The notes under the pieces were generated by a model, which saw only the letters and a program-made list of their open reading frames with translations, was not told where the DNA came from and did no database searches. The translations under genes were made by a program, and so were the position numbers. From NCBI GenBank assembly GCA_040830725.1, contig JBFOMG010000027.1, positions 1-64,000 on the forward strand: a stretch of 64,000 bases of DNA, given 5' to 3'. Of the stretch, positions 45,811 to 53,092 are shown one piece after another; the first letter of the stretch is position 1; each line of letters begins with the position of its first letter. This stretch comes from JAWKWH01 sp040830725 (GTDB lineage Bacteria; Pseudomonadota; Alphaproteobacteria; Rhizobiales; Rhizobiaceae).

Positions 45811-46626
45811 ATGATCGGCACCCGGGGGAATGGATCCAGTCGACCGAAATTGATGCGAACCGCTTTGGCGCTGATGCTCGCCATTTCGGTAGCAGGCTGC
45901 GCAAACAGCCGTTTGACAACCGGTTCTGTCAACAGGACATCCGGCAAGGCGGTCGAAAACATGACCACCGCCGAACTGGCACGCGCTGCCGACGGCCTTG
46001 GCGAAAGCTATGCGAGAAATCCCAAGGATCGCGATATCGCCATGCGATATGCAGCGGTCTTGTCGATGAATGGCCGAAATGACCAGTCGCTTGCCGTCAT
46101 GCGCAAATTGGCCATCGACTATCCCGAGGACCGCAAAGTGCTTGCCGCCTATGGCAAGGCGCTGGCGGGCAAGGGCCAGTTCGAACCGGCGCTCGATGCA
46201 ATCAGACGCGCACAGACACCGGAATATCCCGACTGGAAGCTCATTTCCGCTGAAGGCGCGATACTGGATCAGCTCGGCCAGAAAAAGGCGGCGCGCGAGA
46301 TGTACCGGCGCGCCCTGGACATGCAGCCCAACGAACCGTCGATCCTGTCCAATCTCGGCATGTCCTATGTGTTGGCGGGCGATTTGAGAACCGCTGAAAC
46401 CTATATGCGCTCAGCTGCGTCCGCTCCCGGTGCAGACAGCAGGGTCCGGCAGAACCTGGCTTTGGTTGTCGGCCTGCAGGGCCGGTTCAAGGAGGCAGAA
46501 GACATTGCCCGCAAGGAATTGTCTCCGGAGCAGGCAGAGGCCAACGTCGCCTATCTGCGGGGAATTCTCTCCCAGCAAAATGCCTGGAACGAACTCAAGG
46601 ATGACGATTCAAAAAACACCAATTGA
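45811..46626 (+). CDS. tadD: TadD-like lipoprotein with TPR repeats
   Basis: 271 residues. Lipobox VAGC shows a lipoprotein; the body holds about four TPR motifs (for example GKGQFEPALDAIRRAQ, LGQKKAAREMYRRALDMQPNEPSILSNLGMSY). TadD acts with the secretin in Flp pilus assembly. It lies 14 kb from the main tad cluster. The ATG at 45811 has AGGAG ten bases upstream; a GTG at 45769 and an ATG at 45853 (shorter signal) are alternatives. Confidence 0.82.
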   Translation: MIGTRGNGSSRPKLMRTALALMLAISVAGCANSRLTTGSVNRTSGKAVENMTTAELARAADGLGESYARNPKDRDIAMRYAAVLSMNGRNDQSLAVMRKLAIDYPEDRKVLAAYGKALAGKGQFEPALDAIRRAQTPEYPDWKLISAEGAILDQLGQKKAAREMYRRALDMQPNEPSILSNLGMSYVLAGDLRTAETYMRSAASAPGADSRVRQNLALVVGLQGRFKEAEDIARKELSPEQAEANVAYLRGILSQQNAWNELKDDDSKNTN

Positions 46627-46682
46627 TTGGCGTCTTTCTCGATAAATAACTCTATAATTTCAGTTATTTGGTAGATGATTTG

Positions 46683-47621
46683 CTACTGGGCTTCCGCCCA
46701 TGCGCGGATGATGTGCGTGGCGATTGCGCCGGTCGGCGGGATGAGCAGATGTTCATTTTCTCCGGCGAGTGCAGCGAGAACTTCGTGGCGGGAGAACCAT
46801 CGGCAATCCTCCAGCTCATCCCTGTCGATATTCAGTTCCGTGGTGATCGCTTCGCCGAAACAGCCGACCATCAGGGAGTAGGGAAACGGCCACGGCTGGC
46901 TGGCGTGATAGGCGACACGGCCAACCCGGACACCTGATTCTTCCAGCGTTTCCCGCCGAACCGCATCTTCGATTGTCTCTCCCGGTTCGATGAAACCCGC
47001 AAGGCAGGAATAGACCCCCGGCGGAAAATTGTATCCGCGGCCGAGCAGGCAGCGCTCACCGTCGACCGCCAGCATGATCGCCACGGGATCGGTTCGCGGA
47101 AAGTGTTCCGCCCCGCAGGCGGGGCAAGCCCGCTTGTAGCCACCGGCGCGAATTTCGGTGGCCGATCCGCACCGGCCGCAAAACCGGTGCGAATTGTGCC
47201 AGGCCAGCAACGATGCGCCCTGCGCCAGAGCCCCCATATCCGCTGGTTCAAGCAGCCCTTGAACCATGATCGAGCGGTAATCGATCGCTTTGACGTTTTC
47301 CGGCAGATCATCCGGTTCGACGCCTGCCGGTGCCGCGACTACCGGCTTGTCCTCGTGATGCCCAAGCAGAACCGCATGTTGCAGTTTCGCGCCCAGTTCA
47401 CCCGATTGCGCCAGACTGTGATCGGGTGCCGCCGCCCCGTTGGAAAATCTGAGATAAAGCCGCCCGCCGCGCATCAGCATGACGCGGGCATCGGGGTGTT
47501 GCAGCGCGGTCTCCACTGCATCATCGGTCCGCTTTTCGCTCAGCCGGTCAATGACATTGCCGGAAAACCCGACATGACGGCTCGGTTCGACTTCTGGCAG
47601 GTCAAACAGGCGGAAAGTCAT
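46683..47621 (-). CDS. nudC: NADH pyrophosphatase NudC
   Basis: 312 residues. Hydrolyses NAD(H) and removes NAD caps from RNA. Zinc ribbon Cys148, Cys151, Cys166 and Cys169 precede the Nudix box GFIEPGETIEDAVRRETLEES (ending near 231), and the NudC-specific motif SQPWPFPYS follows. Its start overlaps the stop of the HIT gene by four bases. Confidence 0.93.
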   Translation of the reverse strand: MTFRLFDLPEVEPSRHVGFSGNVIDRLSEKRTDDAVETALQHPDARVMLMRGGRLYLRFSNGAAAPDHSLAQSGELGAKLQHAVLLGHHEDKPVVAAPAGVEPDDLPENVKAIDYRSIMVQGLLEPADMGALAQGASLLAWHNSHRFCGRCGSATEIRAGGYKRACPACGAEHFPRTDPVAIMLAVDGERCLLGRGYNFPPGVYSCLAGFIEPGETIEDAVRRETLEESGVRVGRVAYHASQPWPFPYSLMVGCFGEAITTELNIDRDELEDCRWFSRHEVLAALAGENEHLLIPPTGAIATHIIRAWAEAQ

Positions 47622-48070
47622 TCGTCATCCTTGATCTGATCAACCGTGGCATCGAACGCTGCCCGCAAAGTTTCGATCATGTTGGCGAGTTCCGCCGGGC
47701 TGTAGGGAATTTTTTCTCCGTGCCCCCAAACCGGCCCGGGCCAATTGGGATCGTGCTCATTCCTGGCAACCACGTGTACGTGAAGTTGTGAAACGACATT
47801 GCCAAGTGCGCCGCTGTTGATTTTGTCGCAACCGGTCATGGACTGAAGCATGTTCGCCGCCATTCCCGTTTCGATCGCCAGCATTGACTGATCCAAGGGA
47901 TCGAGATCGTGAATTTCGGTCACACCGGTCCGTTGGGGTATCAACAGCAGCCAAGGCCAGCGGCTGTCGTTCATCAGCCGCAATTCGCACAGTTCAAGCC
48001 AAAGGACATGTTCGCTGTCCCATGCAAGCTGCCGGTGCAACACAAACTCGGTTTCCGTATCTGGTGCCAT
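47618..48070 (-). CDS. HIT-family nucleotide-binding protein
   Basis: 150 residues. The histidine-triad motif reads QLHVHVVAR: the first His of the triad is Gln, while the central catalytic His and the third are present. Such proteins hydrolyse or transfer nucleotides. Start MAPDTETEFVLH at 48070; the frame is open to 48277 but would overlap the SRP RNA gene. Coupled to nudC by a four-base overlap. Confidence 0.85.
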   Translation of the reverse strand: MAPDTETEFVLHRQLAWDSEHVLWLELCELRLMNDSRWPWLLLIPQRTGVTEIHDLDPLDQSMLAIETGMAANMLQSMTGCDKINSGALGNVVSQLHVHVVARNEHDPNWPGPVWGHGEKIPYSPAELANMIETLRAAFDATVDQIKDDE

Positions 48071-48193
48071 TTGGATGATTTCAGGATTCGCCGGCAGGCT
48101 ATTCTGCCGAAGTTGGCGCGGCAAGCGATGTTTGATCTTTCTGCACGGCAGCGAGCGCTTGCATTTTGCTTGAACATTCCCGATATGGAAACC

Positions 48194-48291
48194 GGGAGGC
48201 TGGTGGTGGACGTGCCACTCGCCAACCGGGTCAGGTCCGGAAGGAAGCAGCCCTAACGAGATTTGTGTACGGGTCACCGTGCCGGCCTCCC
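48194..48291 (+). ncRNA. ffs: Signal recognition particle RNA (4.5S type)
   Basis: About 98 nt hairpin RNA that binds Ffh. The apical domain signature GGTCAGGTCCGGAAGGAAGC followed by AGCCC is unmistakable (48230-48253), and the ends pair (GGGAGGC 48194-48200 with GCCTCCC 48285-48291). The ends are given from the terminal stem; the real transcript may extend a few bases. A position just upstream of dnaX is conserved in Rhizobiales. Confidence 0.95.
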
Positions 48292-48395
48292 ACCTGCCTT
48301 TGCAGAATCCTTAAAAATTACCGTTTGCCATTGACGGCGTGAAGCGGCGCGGGCGAAACTTACAGTTTGATAGCAGCAGCGGGCCAAACAGGCGG

Positions 48396-50195
48396 ATGAG
48401 CGAAACCGGCGAAAAAATCGATACCGGACCTTATCGCGTTCTGGCGCGAAAATACCGACCGCAGAATTTTTCCGATCTCATCGGCCAGGAACCGATGGTC
48501 AGAACGCTGACCAACGCGTTTGAGGCTGGCCGCATTGCTCAAGCCTGGATGCTGACCGGCGTTCGTGGCGTCGGCAAAACCACGACAGCGCGCATTCTCG
48601 CCCGGGCGCTCAATTACAAGTCCGGCGATACGGACCAACCTTCGATCCAACTCACCGAACCCGGCGAGCATTGCGAAGCGATCATGGAGGGCCGGCACCA
48701 GGATGTGCTGGAGATGGACGCGGCCTCCCATACCGGCATCGATGCCATCCGCGATATCATCGATCAGGTGCGTTACGCTCCGGTCTCGGCACGCTACAAG
48801 GTCTATATCATCGACGAGGTGCACATGCTGACTACGCAGGCCTTCAACGGTCTGCTGAAGACGCTTGAAGAGCCACCGCCGCATGTGAAGTTCATCTTCG
48901 CCACCACTGAAATCCGCAAAGTTCCGATCACGGTTCTGTCGCGTTGCCAGCGTTTCGACCTGCGCCGGGTCGACGCGGGACTGCTCACCGGGCATCTCCA
49001 GAAGATCGCTGAACTGGAAAAAGTATCGGTTGAAGAAGATGCGCTGGCGATGATTGCCCGAGCGGCTGAAGGTTCGGTCCGCGATTCGCTGTCGATCCTC
49101 GATCAGGCCATTGCCCATGGCGCCAACAAGGTCGATGCCGCCACGGTCCGCGACATGCTGGGTCTGGCGGATCGTGCTCGTATCATCGATTTGTTCGAAA
49201 AACTGATGGCCGGCGATGTCGCCGCCGCGCTGGCCGAGTATCGCGAGCAGTATGACGTTGGCGCCGATCCGGCGGTGGTGCTGACCGATCTGGCCGAATT
49301 CAACCACCTGGTCACCCGGCTGCGCTTTGTCCCAGACGCCGTCAACGACGCTTCGCTGACCGAGGACGAAAAAACCCGCGGCCTGGAATTTGCCGGCAAG
49401 ATCTCCGTACGGGTGCTCTCGCGGACCTGGCAGATGCTGCTCAAGGGCATCGACGAGGTGCAGCGGGCCAATCATCCGCTCAGCGCCGGCGAAATGGTGC
49501 TGGTCCGTATCGCCCATGCTGCTGAGTTGCCGACTCTCGACGAAGCGTTGAAATCGCTCGAAAGCGCGGCTGAACAGGGCACGTCCGGCGTAGCTTCTCA
49601 GAACGCTTCAACACCGAAGCCATCGCCCAATGGCGGCGCTTCCGTGGCAGTGTCGCAGACCGTGATGGCTTCAGGCACAGGCGGCGGTGAGACGGCAATG
49701 AAACTGGTTGAGGCCGGAGCACGGCCTGACCTGGCGCCAGCTTCAACCGACCCGGAGCCGGTTGCCGAAACGGTTCCGGTGACGTCTCTCGCCGACATTG
49801 CCGCATTGGCCGATCAACATCGCGATATGCAGTTCAAGGTTCGTCTGAAGCAATATGTCAGGCTGGTGGGCATCGTTCCCGGGCGGCTTGATATTTCGCT
49901 GGTCGAAGGGGCGCCGAAGACACTGCCGAGTGAGATCTCGCAGCGACTCAGCGACTGGTGCGGCACCCGCTGGATGGTCTCGGTCAGCCGGGAACAGGGT
50001 GGACCGACCCTTGCCGAAGAAGAAGCCAGAGAGCGAAGTGACCGTTTCACCGACGCCAAATCCGATCCGACCGTCGCTGCCATCCTCTCGGCCTTTCCCG
50101 GCGCGAGGATCATTGATGTGCGAATGAACGCCGGTGAAGCTGTACCCGAGGGGGAGTTGCCGCCGGCGGACGATGATGATGAATTCGATTTTTAG
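48396..50195 (+). CDS. dnaX: DNA polymerase III tau/gamma subunit
   Basis: 599 residues. Clamp-loader ATPase. YRVLARKYRPQNFSDLIGQE, Walker A GVRGVGKTT (54-62), VYIIDEVHMLTTQAFNGLLKTLEEPP and the sensor region LSRCQRFDLRRV are clear. The zinc cysteines of the E. coli protein are largely missing; only one Cys (GEHC) remains. The C-terminal third has an Ala/Thr/Pro-rich linker and a tau-like domain. The start at 48396 (MSETGEKID) is chosen; the frame is open to 48339. Confidence 0.95.
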   Translation: MSETGEKIDTGPYRVLARKYRPQNFSDLIGQEPMVRTLTNAFEAGRIAQAWMLTGVRGVGKTTTARILARALNYKSGDTDQPSIQLTEPGEHCEAIMEGRHQDVLEMDAASHTGIDAIRDIIDQVRYAPVSARYKVYIIDEVHMLTTQAFNGLLKTLEEPPPHVKFIFATTEIRKVPITVLSRCQRFDLRRVDAGLLTGHLQKIAELEKVSVEEDALAMIARAAEGSVRDSLSILDQAIAHGANKVDAATVRDMLGLADRARIIDLFEKLMAGDVAAALAEYREQYDVGADPAVVLTDLAEFNHLVTRLRFVPDAVNDASLTEDEKTRGLEFAGKISVRVLSRTWQMLLKGIDEVQRANHPLSAGEMVLVRIAHAAELPTLDEALKSLESAAEQGTSGVASQNASTPKPSPNGGASVAVSQTVMASGTGGGETAMKLVEAGARPDLAPASTDPEPVAETVPVTSLADIAALADQHRDMQFKVRLKQYVRLVGIVPGRLDISLVEGAPKTLPSEISQRLSDWCGTRWMVSVSREQGGPTLAEEEARERSDRFTDAKSDPTVAAILSAFPGARIIDVRMNAGEAVPEGELPPADDDDEFDF

Positions 50196-50213
50196 CGAGT
50201 TACGGAGACCGCG

Positions 50214-50537
50214 ATGAAAGACCTGATGGGCCTGATGAGCAAGGCCAAGGAAATGCAGGAAAAAATGCAGGCGATGCAGGAAGAGATCGCGGAACTGGAG
50301 GCCAGCGGATCTGCAGGCGGCGGCCTGGTCACCGTTGTGCTGACCGGCAAGGGCGAAATGAAGTCGCTGGCAATCGACCCGGCGTTGTTCAAGGAGGACG
50401 ATGTCGAAATCCTCGAAGACCTGATCCTCGCCGCACATAACGAGGCCAAGGCCAAGGCCGAGATGGCGATGCAGGAAAAGACCAAGGAGCTGACCGCCGG
50501 CCTGCCCCTGCCGCCTGGCATGAAACTGCCGTTTTAG
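50214..50537 (+). CDS. ybaB: YbaB/EbfC nucleoid-associated protein
   Basis: 107 residues. Small dimeric DNA-binding protein: MKDLMGLMSKAKEMQEKM, GGGLVTVVLTGKGEMKSLAIDP and the basic/hydrophobic C-terminus are typical. It follows dnaX by 18 bases. recR, normally the next gene, is 7.5 kb away here. Confidence 0.95.
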   Translation: MKDLMGLMSKAKEMQEKMQAMQEEIAELEASGSAGGGLVTVVLTGKGEMKSLAIDPALFKEDDVEILEDLILAAHNEAKAKAEMAMQEKTKELTAGLPLPPGMKLPF

Positions 50538-50548
50538 GCACGGATCAA

Positions 50549-50620
50549 CTAAATCTGTCGCATCCCGGGCAAAGCTGCTTTTGGAGTGCAGGGTCAATTG
50601 CATTCCAGAAGCAGATTTAG
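50549..50620. repeat. Nested imperfect inverted repeat at the left edge of the inserted block
   Basis: Outer arms CTAAATCTG (50549-50557) and CAGATTTAG (50612-50620) are perfect; inner arms CTGCTTTTGGAGTGCA (50575-50590) and TGCATTCCAGAAGCAG (50599-50614) match at 14 of 16. The right arm is contiguous while the left is interrupted by about 20 bases. No T run follows on either strand, so it is not a normal terminator. It overlaps the stop of the SDR gene. Confidence 0.6.
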
Positions 50621-51372
50621 ATGCACCGGCCGGCGTCAACGGGCAGGGCACATCCGGTCACGGTGGCAGCCTCTTTCGGAGAGGCGAGGTATACAGCTGC
50701 ATTTCCCACATCCTCAGGTGTGATCAGCCTTCCAAGCGGCAATGCATCTGCAAATGTCTGTGCATCTCCCTTGCCCAACGTACCTCCCGCAAACTCTGCC
50801 AGCATCGGAGTTTCACCAACAGCTGGAAAGAGCCCATTAACCCGGATTCTTTCAGGAGCGAGTTCAAGCGCCAGTGATTTCATGAAATAGGCGGTCGCGG
50901 CCTTTGACATCCCATAGCCGTACAACTGAGGTCTGGGCACCAGGGCAATCCCTGACACTGTAATGACGATCGACGGGTTCTCGGCTGCCCTCAAGGCTGG
51001 CAGTGCAGCCTGACAGCTATGAACCACACCAAGGGAATTGGTTTTAAACTGACGAGTTAGCTCGCTGGCGGTTGTGTCCGAAATTGAAGCGGGCCTTTGG
51101 CCGATACCTGCATTGGCGACAAGCGTGTTTAGTGAGCCCAATTTTTCACAGCAATATGCGATACCGGTGTCGAGGCTGTCCCTGTTGGTGACATCAATCT
51201 CGATGCCAAATGCTTCGCTACCTTCAGCGCACAGTTCGTCAGCTATGTTCATGGCCGAGGCGGCATCCAAATCCGCAACAACAACACTCGCTCCCTCGCG
51301 TGAAAATGCCCTGGCTATGCCAGCGCCAAACCCTGACCCGGCGCCTGTGATGAACGCCGTTCTGCCAACCAG
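50617..51372 (-). CDS. SDR-family oxidoreductase with no standard start codon
   Basis: About 251 residues of a short-chain dehydrogenase. The Rossmann motif TGAGSGFGAG (bases about 51326-51355), NAGIG, SGIALV and the active-site YGMSK are all intact. But in this frame no ATG, GTG or TTG occurs between the in-frame TGA at 51397-51399 and a TTG at 51270, which lies after the cofactor motif. A CTG at 51372 or ATA at 51381 would be needed; alternatively an ATG at 51398 in another frame was joined before a small indel. The gene may be newly inactive. Substrate unknown. Confidence 0.6.
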   Translation of the reverse strand: MVGRTAFITGAGSGFGAGIARAFSREGASVVVADLDAASAMNIADELCAEGSEAFGIEIDVTNRDSLDTGIAYCCEKLGSLNTLVANAGIGQRPASISDTTASELTRQFKTNSLGVVHSCQAALPALRAAENPSIVITVSGIALVPRPQLYGYGMSKAATAYFMKSLALELAPERIRVNGLFPAVGETPMLAEFAGGTLGKGDAQTFADALPLGRLITPEDVGNAAVYLASPKEAATVTGCALPVDAGRCI

Positions 51373-51512
51373 TCGCGCTATAGTGTAACCTACCCATCAA
51401 ATCTGCTTCGGAGACAGCAACAGATCAGAACGGGGTTGCGTGTTCAATCCACAAAGAGTTTGTGGGCAAACCCAAAACACCTTTAATTGGAGATGTTCAT
51501 GGCGGTTGCATT

Positions 51513-52076
51513 TCAATGAGCGCCAGTCACTTTCAAAACAGCAATCTTCAACGCTGCAAGCAGGCTCAACAGGTGCTTTCGGCTGCCGGCATTGTATTTG
51601 GCGGAGTGGGCAGAACGCTCCACAAAGTCGGAAAACTGGTCCAGCGTAAGGCCGCTCGTCATGATCTCTTCTGAATACGGCTCCAGAATTTGCGCCAGGA
51701 CTGCCTTGTTGCGCTTTGCTGCCACAGCGAGTTCGTTTTGACTGGAGGCGTTGAATCCCGCGACGATGTCCTCCGAATTGGGCGACGCGTCGAGCAGGTC
51801 AAACGACTCGATCGCTATGTGCTTGAAGACGACATCCAGCTGATCGCCGAGATTGGTTTTGCCCTTCAGGCCTTTCTCCATGCCGGCGATGGCGCGGTCG
51901 GCCATCAGCCGAATGGTCGCCTGCAGCACCGCATCCTTGTTTGAAAAAGCGTTGTAAAGCGTTTGCCGCGCAATGCCGGCCTCCGTGGCAATATCGTTCA
52001 TGCTCGTGCGCTTCACGCCATAGCGCATGAACAGCCGGATCGACGCTTCGATGATGTTTTCTTCTCGTGGACTCAT
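51513..52076 (-). CDS. TetR-family transcriptional regulator
   Basis: 187 residues. The N-terminal helix-turn-helix (IRLFMRYGVKRTSMNDIATEAGIARQTLYNAFSNKD) is followed by a ligand domain of no recognised subtype. Divergent from the SDR gene at 52155 across a 78-base gap that holds two matching palindromes, so it very likely represses that gene and itself. Ligand unknown, perhaps the SDR substrate. Confidence 0.88.
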   Translation of the reverse strand: MSPREENIIEASIRLFMRYGVKRTSMNDIATEAGIARQTLYNAFSNKDAVLQATIRLMADRAIAGMEKGLKGKTNLGDQLDVVFKHIAIESFDLLDASPNSEDIVAGFNASSQNELAVAAKRNKAVLAQILEPYSEEIMTSGLTLDQFSDFVERSAHSAKYNAGSRKHLLSLLAALKIAVLKVTGAH

Positions 52077-52085
52077 TTTTACATA

Positions 52086-52135
52086 TTGACAAACAGACGC
52101 TAATTGTCAATATAGACAAATATACGCTGTTTGTC
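52086..52135. promoter_or_regulatory. Tandem TetR operators overlapping divergent promoters
   Basis: Two 21-bp copies of one partly palindromic site, 52088-52108 and 52115-52135, both of the form GACAAA-N10-TTGTC with the shared core ACGCT; centres are 27 bases apart. TTGACA (52086-52091) with AATATA 17 bases later gives a candidate promoter toward the SDR gene, and the mirror image (TTGACA read from 52110 down) toward tetR. Confidence 0.75.
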
Positions 52136-52154
52136 CAAATGTCGGAGGTTAGTC

Positions 52155-53039
52155 ATGGGCGCAGAAGCACGGAAAGTAGCCATTGTGACCGGCGCCAATA
52201 ACGGCATTGGATTTGAGACCGCTGCCGGGATGGCCGAGGCCGGCTTTCACGTGATCATGGCCTGCCGGAACAGGGCAAAGGCCGAGACCGCCAGGGCTTC
52301 GATCCTCAAGCGCCTGCCGACGGCAGCGCTCGACATCCTGGTGATCGACCTTGGTGATTTTGCTTCTGTACGCGCTTTTGCGCGTGATTTTCGTGCTGCC
52401 CACACCCATCTCGATGTGCTGATCAACAATGCGGGCATCTTGCTCTATTCGGCGCAGACCAATGGCGACGGCATAGAACAGCAGTTCGCGACAAATCATC
52501 TGGGGCATTTTTTGCTGACCGCATTGCTGTTTGACCTCATGCCGAACAATCCGTCATCCAGGGTCGTTCACTTGAGTTCACTGGCCCACAAGAATTCGCG
52601 CATCAATTTCGATGATCTCAGTTGCGGCGGTAGCGGCGGAGCAGCCTACGGCCAGTCGAAGCTTGCCTGCCTGCTGTTTGGCGAAGAACTTCACCGGCGC
52701 TTGCAGGCCGCCGGTCTTCAGGCTCGCTCAATTCCTGTCCATCCGGGCGGATCCGATTCCGGCCTGTTCGAAGAGATGAACTTGCCTTTCTACTATTTCA
52801 TGAAGGTGTTATCGCCGTTCATCCTGCACTCCAACGTGTCGGCCGCTAAACCGTCGCTGTTTGCTGCGCTCAATTCTGAGGCGGAAGGTGGAAAATACTA
52901 CGGACCCGTTGGGTTCCGCGAATTTCGCGGCAAGGTCGGGGCAGCCTATCGCGACCCGTCAACCCGGGATCCCGAATTGGCCAATCGCCTATGGACACTG
53001 TCGGAAGAACTGACTGGCCAGTCATTCGCGCTGAACTGA
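52155..53039 (+). CDS. SDR-family oxidoreductase (retinol dehydrogenase-like)
   Basis: 294 residues. TGANNGIGFE (cofactor site), NNAGIL, SSLAHKN and YGQSK (Tyr-x3-Lys) are all present; the overall pattern follows the retinol-dehydrogenase/WW-domain oxidoreductase branch of SDRs. CGGAGG stands about nine bases before the ATG at 52155; upstream codons to 52131 overlap the second operator. Divergent from tetR and 53 bases before the cytochrome/dehydrogenase gene, with which it may form an operon. Confidence 0.88.
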   Translation: MGAEARKVAIVTGANNGIGFETAAGMAEAGFHVIMACRNRAKAETARASILKRLPTAALDILVIDLGDFASVRAFARDFRAAHTHLDVLINNAGILLYSAQTNGDGIEQQFATNHLGHFLLTALLFDLMPNNPSSRVVHLSSLAHKNSRINFDDLSCGGSGGAAYGQSKLACLLFGEELHRRLQAAGLQARSIPVHPGGSDSGLFEEMNLPFYYFMKVLSPFILHSNVSAAKPSLFAALNSEAEGGKYYGPVGFREFRGKVGAAYRDPSTRDPELANRLWTLSEELTGQSFALN

Positions 53040-53092
53040 AGCTTCATCGCGGTACTGTGAAAAATACGCCAAGCTGAGGAACGGATCGACCC

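Noticed and set aside
46644..46669. Inverted repeat AAATAACT/AGTTATTT between tadD and nudC as a bidirectional terminator
   Set aside because: The stem is entirely A/T-rich and would be too weak.
48360..49517. 385-residue minus-strand open frame inside dnaX
   Set aside because: Antisense shadow of a well-conserved gene.
49743..50651. Minus-strand open frame over the end of dnaX and ybaB
   Set aside because: Overlaps two certain genes on the other strand and shows no family motif.
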